Shown one piece after another: positions 55,381 through 63,477 of a stretch of 64,000 nucleotides of DNA. The stretch spans positions 186,001 to 250,000 of the forward strand of contig JAJDUF010000012.1 in assembly GCA_022826725.1 (NCBI GenBank), read 5' to 3'. The DNA comes from Chloroflexota bacterium. Its GTDB lineage: Bacteria > Chloroflexota > UBA11872 > UBA12225 > JAJDUF01. The notes beneath the pieces are model-generated. The model worked only from the letters and a program-made list of their open reading frames with translations. It ran no database searches and was not told the DNA's origin. Made by a program: the position numbers and the translations under genes. How positions within the stretch are numbered: the stretch's first letter is position 1; each line of letters starts with the position of its first letter.

Positions 55381-56694
55381 ATGTTCGTTGGCGCCATCTT
55401 CAATCGCGTCGGTTTGGGTAAACGAGCGCGTCATTGGCTCCCGCTGCTCCTCTTTGCCGTGTTGATCGGTGCCCAAACGGCCGCCCGTACCGGCGATTTC
55501 GGCGGCTTCGTGGATAGCACCGAACCAGTTCGCATTCCTAACTACATCTTTTCCACGGCAGATGGCTACGTTGATTTCTGGGACGGTATACCGGTCAACG
55601 GCGATGCCCTGTCCTTCCTTTATCTGACCAGGTTCATGCAGGGTCAGCAGGGACCTGAAGGCACCGGCATCTACGATCGCCGCGCTGGCTACTCGTATCT
55701 AGGCGCACTGGCCTCCCTGCTCATGGGGCACTATCAATCCTTCGTTGCCCTCAATGCACTCGCGTGGCTGGGGGCGGTGCTCGCCATGTACTGGCTCGGT
55801 GGGCGCTTGCTGGGCAGTCGTCTGGCTGCTTGGACAGCGGGTACGCTGACTGCGACCGGGCAGGGCTTCAGCTTCATGGTCGGCACACCGGTCTCAACAC
55901 TCTTGGGCTTTGCGAGCGTGGCGCTGATTCTCGCCTTTGTGGAGTGGTCCGGCGTGCTGCGGCCGCCGTTCCGCTGGCGTGATTGGCTGCACACCGGCTG
56001 GCTCATCGCGGCCGTCTCGCTGATCTATCCGGTCTATCTCGCGCTGCTTGCTTTCGTCTGGTTGTATGGGCTGCGACAGGCGCCGTTCACGCGCTTGCTG
56101 GGCCTTTCCGCGCTAGTGCTGGGCTGGGCCCAAGTTTGGCCGCTCATTGGCACGACGGTCGTAGGGCTGGAGTTCGACACGTTGAACAGTGCCCAACTTG
56201 CGACTGCTCTGAACTTGTGGTGGTCGGCGCTCTTGCACGGTCCGAGTGTTTTTCTCAACACGCTACGCATAGTTCCGAGTGCCGGCACCATCTACGCCGC
56301 GTTCCCTGGCGCGATGCTCTTGGCCGCTGCGTGTGGTTACGTCGTGGCCGGGCCGCGGGTGCGCCGATGGACGCTCGCCCTGTGCCTCGCCACATTCCTA
56401 GCGTCAGTCGTATTCGCCATCATCTTCGCTATTCCCCGCACGGCCTTCTTTGCATATCCGGCGATCTACCTGCTGGCGGCCGCCAGTCTGAGCCAAGTGA
56501 TCCAAGCGACAGCAAACTGGCGTCTGTCGGGTCGTGGTTCAACGCACATGCGCGGCGCGTTGTCAGTAGCCGTGGTCCTACTCGGGCTGCTGCTGCTGGT
56601 AGCGCCGAGCGTAGCAGCGCTGGTCGGCTATGGAGGAGTTGATGCCAGCTTCCACTACTGGACACCTTCGTGGGTGTTGGAGGCTGCTGGCTAA
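55381..56694 (+). CDS. Polytopic membrane protein, GT-C-like, start of sugar cluster
   Basis: A 437-residue protein with about 11 hydrophobic helices. The first extracytoplasmic loop carries STEPVRIPNYIFSTADGYVD and NGDALSFLYLTRF, with acidic residues positioned as in GT-C/PMT-like glycosyltransferases, then GTGIYDRRAGYSYLGALAS. It heads a plus-strand run where each gene overlaps the next (56694, 57473, 57771, 58724, 60334). Its stop overlaps the next start as TAATG. ATG-55381 is preferred over TTG-55375. Function is inferred only from topology and context. Confidence 0.7.
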   Translation: MFVGAIFNRVGLGKRARHWLPLLLFAVLIGAQTAARTGDFGGFVDSTEPVRIPNYIFSTADGYVDFWDGIPVNGDALSFLYLTRFMQGQQGPEGTGIYDRRAGYSYLGALASLLMGHYQSFVALNALAWLGAVLAMYWLGGRLLGSRLAAWTAGTLTATGQGFSFMVGTPVSTLLGFASVALILAFVEWSGVLRPPFRWRDWLHTGWLIAAVSLIYPVYLALLAFVWLYGLRQAPFTRLLGLSALVLGWAQVWPLIGTTVVGLEFDTLNSAQLATALNLWWSALLHGPSVFLNTLRIVPSAGTIYAAFPGAMLLAAACGYVVAGPRVRRWTLALCLATFLASVVFAIIFAIPRTAFFAYPAIYLLAAASLSQVIQATANWRLSGRGSTHMRGALSVAVVLLGLLLLVAPSVAALVGYGGVDASFHYWTPSWVLEAAG

Positions 56695-57473
56695 TGGGCG
56701 GTAAGGCCGTACAAACGGCGCCGGCTACCTGGCCATTGGTGCTCGTGCGTAGTATCGGGCCGCCACTGGTAGCCGCCGCGGTGCTTGCAGTCGCCAGGCC
56801 GCCATGGCCACAGTGGGCTGCCCACGCCTTCTTTCTGGTGTTTCTAGTCCCGGTCGCTATCTTGACCGTTGACCGCGTGCTTGGTGGGAGGGCGGCGCTC
56901 ATTCTAGGTATAGCGATTGTGGCCCTGACCGGTTGGCTCGCCGTCGGCACTATCCCTACGACACACGTAAGCCCGTCCGGCAGATCGGCAGCGTGGGCTT
57001 CCGACTCTGCGCTCGTTCAGCATCGCTGGCGCTTACCACTCCGGTCGTCAGCTTGGCAGGAAGCATGGGAGCGGACCGAGCTTGCCGTCGTCCGTGTGCT
57101 TCTGGACGTTCCGGACACGGCACAGGTGGCTGGTGTGATGGTTGTCCTCAACGGCGTGCAGTTGCCGGCATTAGACCGGGAGAAGAAAGATGGGGCATGG
57201 TTTCGCACGCCGGTGACTCGTAAACAACTCGAATCCTCGCCGGTAACAACCGTTGAACTCCAACGCCAGCCGGAGCATCGCACTGCCGGCCAAGTGATCT
57301 GGAGATATAGCTACCGGCCAACGGCCGGAAAAACGGCGAGTCGCTATTTTGACGGCGAGCGTTGGCACGAGGCAGACCTGGCGCCGGCTACACCCGGCAT
57401 ACAGACGGGAAGATATATAGTGGAGTTGTGGCTGTTTGATCGGTACGGTAGGGTCGTGATGACCTGGTACTGA
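56694..57473 (+). CDS. Membrane-anchored hypothetical protein of the sugar cluster
   Basis: A 259-residue protein with three N-terminal hydrophobic segments, then an extracytoplasmic domain of about 165 residues with alternating beta-strands (TELAVVRVLLDVPDTAQVAGVMVVLNGVQLP and later TGRYIVELWLFDRYGRVVMTWY). It may be a carbohydrate-binding or beta-sandwich domain, but I do not recognise a family. One-base overlaps with both neighbours indicate coupled translation. Confidence 0.7.
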   Translation: MGGKAVQTAPATWPLVLVRSIGPPLVAAAVLAVARPPWPQWAAHAFFLVFLVPVAILTVDRVLGGRAALILGIAIVALTGWLAVGTIPTTHVSPSGRSAAWASDSALVQHRWRLPLRSSAWQEAWERTELAVVRVLLDVPDTAQVAGVMVVLNGVQLPALDREKKDGAWFRTPVTRKQLESSPVTTVELQRQPEHRTAGQVIWRYSYRPTAGKTASRYFDGERWHEADLAPATPGIQTGRYIVELWLFDRYGRVVMTWY

Positions 57474-57778
57474 TGGGCACGGCGGCGGACACCGATTTGG
57501 CGAGGGCAGCGATGGTGGGGACCAAAGGGACAGGATTGGTCGAGATGTTGCAGTCCGTTACGCGCCGGTTTGACCCCGCCGGCTTGGGCTTGGCCATCGC
57601 CGTGCTTTTGTCTTCCTGGGCAGAGCCGTATGCTACGCCCGGCACGGTCTCTGTGGAGACCCGGCTGGATATCATTATCGGTTTGGGCCTGCCTATTATC
57701 CTCATCCTAGTCGTGGCCGATGGTCTGTGGCAGAGGTGGCGGCACTCCGCACGCCCCAATTGGGTAACAAATGAGTGA
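57473..57778 (+). CDS. Small membrane protein of the sugar cluster
   Basis: A 101-residue protein with two hydrophobic helices (GLGLAIAVLLSSWAEPYA and LDIIIGLGLPIILILVVADGLW). It begins at the last base of the preceding stop codon and overlaps the GT2 gene by 8 bases. Possible partner of a neighbouring membrane enzyme; no known family. Confidence 0.65.
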   Translation: MGTAADTDLARAAMVGTKGTGLVEMLQSVTRRFDPAGLGLAIAVLLSSWAEPYATPGTVSVETRLDIIIGLGLPIILILVVADGLWQRWRHSARPNWVTNE

Positions 57779-58727
57779 CGATCAAGAGCCGCCTGTGACC
57801 GAGCACGCCCTCTCGGTCGTGGTACCGGCGCTCAATGAGGCGGCCGGTATTGGTCCGGTGCTCGACAGACTCGTGACCGAGCTTGGTGCGCTTGGCGCGC
57901 CGCACGAAATCATCGTCGTGGACGATGGCTCGGACGATGGAACAGGCGATATCGCACGGCAAAGAGACGGTGTGCGGGTCATCCGGCATCCGCAGAACGC
58001 GGGCTACGGTGCATCCGTGTATGACGGCGTGCTCGCCGCCCGCTATGAGCGTATCGTCATCACCGATGCCGACGGCACGTACCCGATTGAAACACTCCCG
58101 GAGTTGCTGCAATGGGCCAGGGACTACGATATGGTCGTCGGCGCGCGCACCGGGCGGGCCTACCGAGGATCACTCTTCAAGTTTCCGGCCCGGCTGGCCT
58201 TTGGCGCTCTCTGCTCGTTCGTGACGGGCACCGCGATCCCCGATGTCAACTCGGGTCTGCGGGTGATGCGGCGGGACTTGGTGCTGGCCTTCTCGGATCC
58301 ATTGAGTCGCGGCATGTCGTTCACGACGACCATGACGCTGGCGCTGTTGAGTAATGGCTACTTCGTCAAGTTCGTACCGATTAGTTACCATCAGCGGATC
58401 GGCAGCAGCAAAGTGCGCTACGTGCGCGATACGCTGCGCGCCTCCCAGATACTCGTGCAGGCTATTATGCGCTACAACCCGATCAAGCTCTTCCTCGTCC
58501 TCGCAATACTCAGCGCCCTCACAGGATTCATCGGGGTTGGAGTGGGCTGGTTAGTAGATACGGCAGTGCTCTGGACCATTGGTGCATTCCAGTTGGCGGC
58601 TGTGCTCCCATTGTTCGGGCTAGGATTGGTGGCGGACCTGCTCCGGCGCCAGCACGGCGCGACCCTGCCGCCCACGGCGGCGCAGCGTGGCTTCGCTAGC
58701 ACGAGCACTGATGATGACAACTCGTGA
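57771..58727 (+). CDS. Glycosyltransferase family 2 (DPM1-like) with membrane anchor
   Basis: A 318-residue GT-A-fold enzyme. LSVVVPALNEAAGIGPVLDRL is the nucleotide-sugar binding start, followed by EIIVVDDGSDDGTGDIA and the metal-binding region VITDADGTYPIETLPEL (DAD). DVNSGLRVMRRDL and SYHQRIGSSKVRY are typical of dolichyl-phosphate-mannose synthase-like enzymes that load a sugar onto a polyprenyl phosphate. Two C-terminal hydrophobic helices anchor it. Sugar and lipid are not determinable. Confidence 0.9.
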   Translation: MSDDQEPPVTEHALSVVVPALNEAAGIGPVLDRLVTELGALGAPHEIIVVDDGSDDGTGDIARQRDGVRVIRHPQNAGYGASVYDGVLAARYERIVITDADGTYPIETLPELLQWARDYDMVVGARTGRAYRGSLFKFPARLAFGALCSFVTGTAIPDVNSGLRVMRRDLVLAFSDPLSRGMSFTTTMTLALLSNGYFVKFVPISYHQRIGSSKVRYVRDTLRASQILVQAIMRYNPIKLFLVLAILSALTGFIGVGVGWLVDTAVLWTIGAFQLAAVLPLFGLGLVADLLRRQHGATLPPTAAQRGFASTSTDDDNS

Positions 58728-60334
58728 GCGCCTGGAGTATAGACTTGCCTGGGATGGCTGATATGGAAACGGTGGTGGGTGCCAGCGCCTCTCCTTATTG
58801 GGAGGCTGCACAGCGACGGCGCCGGGCAGTTGCCACGGCCTTTGACCAGCACGCCGGGCAACGTACTACTTGGAAACGCCGCGCTACCCATTACCACACT
58901 ACATTGAGCAAGATTTGCCGCCGGTACGTGCTCCCGCAGGGTCGCGTGCTGGAGTTGGGCTGCAATACCGGCGACCTGCTGGCCAGCTTGAAGCCAACCT
59001 TGGGTGTCGGCATGGATATCAGTCGGCACAGCCTCGCCGTTGCGCGCTCGCGCTATCCACAACTGCACTTCGTCGAGGGCGACGCGCAAGCGATCCCCCT
59101 CGATGCCCCGTGGGACGCCATCATCCTGGCCGACACGCTGGGGTACGTTGACGACGTGTGGCAGACTCTGCGCTCGGCCCATGCGGCTGCGACGCCTGAC
59201 ACGCGGGTAATTATCATCAGCCACAATTTCGTATGGCGGCCGGCATTGGCATTCGCCGAGAACGTCGGTCTGAAGATGCCGGTGGGTCTCGAGAACTGGC
59301 TCGGCACCCCCGATATCGAGAACCTCTTGCGCTTGACACACTTCGATGTAGTGGAGCGTGGTCAAGCTATGCTTTCACCCGTCCAGTTGCCGCTAGTACA
59401 GGCATGGCTGGACCAAGCGGCCGACCGATCGTGGCTACGTCATCTTGCACTGGTGCTCTATTGGGTTCTGCAACCACGACCACGACCGCAGCCAAAGCCT
59501 CTGTCCTGCTCGGTCATCGTCCCATGCCGCAACGAGGCCGGCAACATCGAAGCATGTGTGGAGCGTGTGCCGGCGATGGGCACCCACACTGAATTGATCT
59601 TTGTGGATGGGGCATCAACCGATGGCACACCTGAGCTTATCCGCGAGCAGATGGCGCGGCATCGCGGACGCAAGGACATCGCGCTTATTGATCAGGTCCC
59701 CCGAAACGATACCGTCCCGCTCGACGATACGCCGGGCCTACCACCTTCCGCGTCTGAGCAGACCTCGCCAGACCTCATGCTTGCGCTGGGCAAGGGAGAT
59801 GCCGTGCGGAAAGGGTTCGCGGCAGCGCAGGGTGATGTCCTGATGATTCTCGACGCAGACTTGACCGTTTCGCCGGAGGAGCTACCCAAGTTCTATCTGG
59901 CTGTGGCCGAAGGCATCGCTGAATTCGTCAATGGCAGCCGGCTGCTCTATCCTCTGGAAGACGAGGCGATGCGCTTCGCTAACCTGGTTGGTAATAAGGC
60001 CTTCAGCCTAATCTTTACCTGGCTCCTTGGCCAGCGCATCAAGGATACGCTCTGCGGCGCCAAGGTCCTGCCTAAGGAGGCCTACGACCGGCTGGCGGCC
60101 GGACGCGCCTACTTCGGAGACTTCGATCCATTCGGTGATTTCGACCTCCTGTTCGGGGCCGCCCGCCTGGGACTCAGTCTCATCGAGGTACCCATTCGCT
60201 ACCGCCGCCGCTCCTATGGTGCCTCCAAGGTGCGGGTGCTGTCGCATGGCCTCCTGCTGGCACGCATGAGTCTGATCGGCTTTCGGCGGCTTAAGTTGGC
60301 ACAGTGGACAGAACGACTACGTGAGGTGCGATAA
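58724..60334 (+). CDS. Fusion of a SAM methyltransferase and a GT2 glycosyltransferase
   Basis: A 536-residue two-domain protein. Residues about 45-250 form a class I methyltransferase (RVLELGCNTGDLLASL motif I, VEGDAQAIPLDAPWDAIILADTLGYV). From about residue 262 a GT2 domain begins: CSVIVPCRNEAGNIEACVERV, LIFVDGASTDGTPELI, DVLMILDADLTVSPEELPKF (DAD), and a C-terminal RYRRRSYGASKVRVL. The domains are joined by a Pro/Arg-rich linker (RPRPQPKP). GTG start overlapping the preceding GT2 gene by 4 bases. The fusion suggests glycosyl transfer and methylation of one product, for instance a methylated sugar on a polyprenyl carrier. Confidence 0.88.
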   Translation: MSAWSIDLPGMADMETVVGASASPYWEAAQRRRRAVATAFDQHAGQRTTWKRRATHYHTTLSKICRRYVLPQGRVLELGCNTGDLLASLKPTLGVGMDISRHSLAVARSRYPQLHFVEGDAQAIPLDAPWDAIILADTLGYVDDVWQTLRSAHAAATPDTRVIIISHNFVWRPALAFAENVGLKMPVGLENWLGTPDIENLLRLTHFDVVERGQAMLSPVQLPLVQAWLDQAADRSWLRHLALVLYWVLQPRPRPQPKPLSCSVIVPCRNEAGNIEACVERVPAMGTHTELIFVDGASTDGTPELIREQMARHRGRKDIALIDQVPRNDTVPLDDTPGLPPSASEQTSPDLMLALGKGDAVRKGFAAAQGDVLMILDADLTVSPEELPKFYLAVAEGIAEFVNGSRLLYPLEDEAMRFANLVGNKAFSLIFTWLLGQRIKDTLCGAKVLPKEAYDRLAAGRAYFGDFDPFGDFDLLFGAARLGLSLIEVPIRYRRRSYGASKVRVLSHGLLLARMSLIGFRRLKLAQWTERLREVR

Positions 60335-61293
60335 TGACAGCTTCTCCAGCACAGACAGAGTCAACGGAGCCGGCGTCAGCGAGCATAGACCTGGGGGCTT
60401 TCCTCGCGGGAAGCGGCGGAGTCGCGTTGCTCCTGATCGTATCCGTAGCAGCGCGGCTCATGACGTATGACGTGATCGCCGATGGCCCCTACGATTCCTA
60501 CGTGCGATCGGTCGTCATAGCCGGCGTCAGCGCTATCATCGTGGCAATACTCTTGGCCTGGCAGTTCACGCCGGCCTACATCTGGGCCACGGCTGGCCTG
60601 GTCCTCACCCTGCTGCCCGGTGACGCCTGGCACTACGCTCGCCTCTGGAGCACCGAGCAATTTGCCCAAGAGGAAGTCGTCTTCGAGAGCACCTTTGCAG
60701 GCGCGGCGCTCGACCCGGTGCGCTGGGAGAGCGAGCTAGGCTCCGGCGCTACCCTCGCAGTTGCCGATGGGGCGGTTCGGGTGGATACACCGGCCGGCTT
60801 TATCGGCTGGCTGGAGCCGCAGTTCGATCTGGAACGGCCGCCACCGCGCCCTTGGCATCCGGCCGCATTGCGGGAGCGGCAGCCCGACTACACGATTGCC
60901 TGGGAGACGCGCTTTCGGCTTGCCGGCCAGTTCTACATCCTTGTCGAAGCTCTCAACGAGGATGGTCGTCTGTTGCTGCTGCAGGCTCGCCCAGGCGATT
61001 GGCACCTTACACACCCAACGGCCGAGGGACAGGCAGTGGGCACTGAGATCCACGATCCCGCCCCCAGTCCATCCGAGTGGCACCAGCTCACGCTGAAGTT
61101 CGGACCGAGTGGTACCTCGCTGGCGATAGACGGCCGCGAGGTGTGGAGTGGCATTCCGCTCGAAGAATTGAAGCGGTTACGATTCGGCGAGACACGCTCG
61201 GATGATCTGCACGGCGGCGAGATGGAAATACGCCAGGTACGCATTTCGCGGATCATCAACCCCGCCCCGGAGCTCGCCGCCGCAGAGGAATAG
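60334..61293 (+). CDS. Membrane protein with C-terminal laminin-G/concanavalin-like domain
   Basis: A 319-residue protein with three N-terminal transmembrane helices. The outer part (from about residue 125) is a beta-rich domain: ALDPVRWESELGSG, TIAWETRFRLAGQFYILVEA, SEWHQLTLKFGPSGTSLAIDGREVW and RFGETRSDDLHGGEMEIRQVRISRI. The core resembles LamG/DUF1080-type jelly rolls, and the same pattern recurs in the lipoprotein at 62627. It is coupled to the fusion gene by TAATG. It may bind carbohydrate at the surface, but this is inference. Confidence 0.75.
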   Translation: MTASPAQTESTEPASASIDLGAFLAGSGGVALLLIVSVAARLMTYDVIADGPYDSYVRSVVIAGVSAIIVAILLAWQFTPAYIWATAGLVLTLLPGDAWHYARLWSTEQFAQEEVVFESTFAGAALDPVRWESELGSGATLAVADGAVRVDTPAGFIGWLEPQFDLERPPPRPWHPAALRERQPDYTIAWETRFRLAGQFYILVEALNEDGRLLLLQARPGDWHLTHPTAEGQAVGTEIHDPAPSPSEWHQLTLKFGPSGTSLAIDGREVWSGIPLEELKRLRFGETRSDDLHGGEMEIRQVRISRIINPAPELAAAEE

Positions 61294-61360
61294 GCGCCAA
61301 AGGGGTAAGCCGGTGATACTGGCCTGCTGGCACTGGCTAAGTCGGCAATAGCCAGCGAGG

Positions 61361-62617
61361 GTGTTTGCGGGCACGTCAGGAGCAGGCAGCACGTTGGGTC
61401 TGCACAATCCGATGGAGACTATGGTAGGGCAGCCCCGGCAACCGGTCGAGCATGTAGCCCTGCTCTTCCTCGCGCCCTATCTTTCCGGCGCCGAGCATCA
61501 AACGCTGGCGCTCGCGCAGCATCTCAGCCGGCGTTGCCGGGTCTCGCTCCTGGTCGCGGACGAAACCGCCGCCGTCATTCGACGGGAGCGCTGGCTACGC
61601 CGGTCCCTCGCCGCGGTGAGCCTCGTTTCCCTGGGACCGGCATTTGCACCCCTGCCGTTGCATCGCCGACTGCTGGCGTTCACCCGGCTTCAGAGCCGGA
61701 CGCTCCGTTACCTGCGAGACACGCAGCCGCAGGTAGTGCATCTGCTCCTGCTCCCGACGTTCTGGCTCTATGCCCCCCTCTTCTACAACCTGCGCTTCCC
61801 AACGGTCGTCACGATGGCCGGGGAGCTACGCTACGCGCGGCTGCGTTTCTATTCCCGCGTGCGGCGCGCCATCTTGCGCCACGCCACCTGGCACGCCGAC
61901 GCGATCATTGCGTGCAGCAACGACGAACGGCTCGCCTTGAGACGCATGGGCTGGGATCGCGGCGCGCATGTAGTGACACTCGACAACTTCACCGACCCGG
62001 AACGCTTCCACCCACTACCGGCAGCGGGACAAGGGGCCAGGGGTCAGGGGCCGGCGGGCAAGGGGCCGGGAAGCGATGCCTCAAAGGAGCCGCTGGTCAC
62101 CTGGGCCGGGCGGTTGCACTACGAGAAAAACCCCGAGCTGTTCGTCGAAGCGGCGGCCTTGATCCATCAATACTGCCCCGGTGCCCGGTTGGCCCTCTAT
62201 GGTCAAGGCGAGTTGGAGCACCGCGTGCAGGCACTGGTTGCTCGCCACCGCCTCAACTCCGCGCTGCACCTCGCCCACACTGCGGACATCTCCGGCGCGC
62301 TGGCTCGCTCCGCGGTCTTCGTCTCGTGCCAGCGTTTCGAGAACTTGGGCAGCTCCAGTCTGTTGGAATCGATGGCCTGTGAGAACGCCATCGTTGCCAC
62401 CGATGTCGGCCATACGCGGGAGATCGTGGATGAGACTATCGGCGAGTTGGTGCCACCTACGCCTCATGACGTTGCCAGAGGTGTTGTCGGCCTGCTTACC
62501 AACCCGCCGCGTTGCCGGGAGGCCGGGCGCCGCGCCCGCGAGCGAGTGTTAGCGCGCTACAGCCCGGAGAAGTATGTCCAGCGCCTGCTTCAGGTCTACG
62601 CTACAGTCGCGGGGTGA
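61361..62617 (+). CDS. Glycosyltransferase family 4 with low-complexity linker
   Basis: A 418-residue GT-B enzyme. The N-terminal domain has LFLAPYLSGAEHQTLALAQHLS and VVTMAGELRYARLRF, then AIIACSNDERLALRRMGW. The C-terminal domain has LVTWAGRLHYEKNPELFVEAA, FVSCQRFENLGSSSLLESMACENAIVATDVGHTREIV (E-x7-E motif), and the final helix. Between the domains lies a Gly/Gln/Lys-rich linker from about residue 222 encoded by a near-repetitive GGGGCC sequence (about 62027-62075). Start GTG-61361; ATG-61412 or 61421 are alternatives. It is separated from the previous gene by 67 bases. Confidence 0.9.
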   Translation: MFAGTSGAGSTLGLHNPMETMVGQPRQPVEHVALLFLAPYLSGAEHQTLALAQHLSRRCRVSLLVADETAAVIRRERWLRRSLAAVSLVSLGPAFAPLPLHRRLLAFTRLQSRTLRYLRDTQPQVVHLLLLPTFWLYAPLFYNLRFPTVVTMAGELRYARLRFYSRVRRAILRHATWHADAIIACSNDERLALRRMGWDRGAHVVTLDNFTDPERFHPLPAAGQGARGQGPAGKGPGSDASKEPLVTWAGRLHYEKNPELFVEAAALIHQYCPGARLALYGQGELEHRVQALVARHRLNSALHLAHTADISGALARSAVFVSCQRFENLGSSSLLESMACENAIVATDVGHTREIVDETIGELVPPTPHDVARGVVGLLTNPPRCREAGRRARERVLARYSPEKYVQRLLQVYATVAG

Positions 62618-62626
62618 AGTGCGTCG

Positions 62627-63307
62627 TCAGGCCGGACGGCGCACGTAGACGACATCGCGCAGGTCAATCGTGCCGCCGTGCAGCGGGTCGCCGCGCGTGA
62701 TGCCAAAGCGTGCCCGTACAAGCGCAAAGGTACCCGGATACGACCAGCGGACATGGCCGTCGAGAAACAGATGCCAGGACTCCGGCCGAATGCTGATCCG
62801 CCAGGTGTGATACCGCCCGTCATTGGCCGGGAAGTAGGGGATGTCGTGGTTGCGGACGCCCTCCGCCAACTGCTCCACAACCTGGACGCCCCGTTCGGTG
62901 AGCTGGATGCGCCATGGCCGCTCCTCGACCGGCGCCAACTCGACCGTCACCGCCGTCAGGTACGGGAGCCGCCGGTGGACCAGTGCCTCCCACTGCAAAT
63001 CCTCGCGGACGGGAGCAATCTCATCCGCCTCCAAGCGCCGCGAGTCTAGCGTCGGGAGCCGCGGCCGCGCCGTCGCCGTCAGGCCATCCGCGATGATGAG
63101 CCGCATGGACTCGTTGGTGGCGTAGGCTTCCGCCCCGGGCAGACTGTCTACGATCCAGCGCTCGCGATCAATAACACCATCAGCCAGCGGATCGTGGAAC
63201 CGGGCCTCGGCCGGATGCAGCGGCTCCAGCGACGGACCACGCGGCGCGCAGCGCGTGGCTGTCAGGGCCAATCCGGCGGTAGATAGCAGCAGCGTGCGTC
63301 GCTTCAT
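62627..63307 (-). CDS. Exported lipoprotein-like protein, laminin-G-like, paralogous to the 60334 gene
   Basis: A 226-residue protein with an N-terminal signal (MKRRTLLLSTAGLALTATRC), whose Cys may be a lipidation site although the lipobox TATRC is not canonical. The domain shares FHDPLADGVIDRERW, YHTWRISIRPESWHLFLDGHVRW and RFGITRGDPLHGGTIDLRDVVYVRR with the C-terminal half of the 60334-61293 protein. It converges on the GT4 gene. Possibly a surface carbohydrate-binding protein. Confidence 0.75.
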   Translation of the reverse strand: MKRRTLLLSTAGLALTATRCAPRGPSLEPLHPAEARFHDPLADGVIDRERWIVDSLPGAEAYATNESMRLIIADGLTATARPRLPTLDSRRLEADEIAPVREDLQWEALVHRRLPYLTAVTVELAPVEERPWRIQLTERGVQVVEQLAEGVRNHDIPYFPANDGRYHTWRISIRPESWHLFLDGHVRWSYPGTFALVRARFGITRGDPLHGGTIDLRDVVYVRRPA

Positions 63308-63330
63308 CGTATGCAGTGCATTGCGAGGAG

Positions 63331-63360
63331 ATGCACCCTCATCCTGCCCGTGTGGTGCAT
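63331..63360. promoter_or_regulatory. Dyad in the lipoprotein/bioY divergent region
   Basis: ATGCACC (63331-63337) and GGTGCAT (63354-63360) are exact inverted 7-mers separated by 16 bases, located about 118 bases before the bioY start. Bipartite dyads with about 15-base spacing are typical of BirA operators, but this sequence does not match the known BirA consensus. The 170-base region 63308-63477 must contain both promoters. Confidence 0.4.
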
Positions 63361-63477
63361 AGAGATGATAGTCGCAACCGGACAGGAGCGCACAGCGTTG
63401 TATGGGCAGCGCAATGACCCGGCGGCTACCATCAAGGCAACCGTCGCCCCGGTACAAGAGAACGGAGTCATAGCGAT

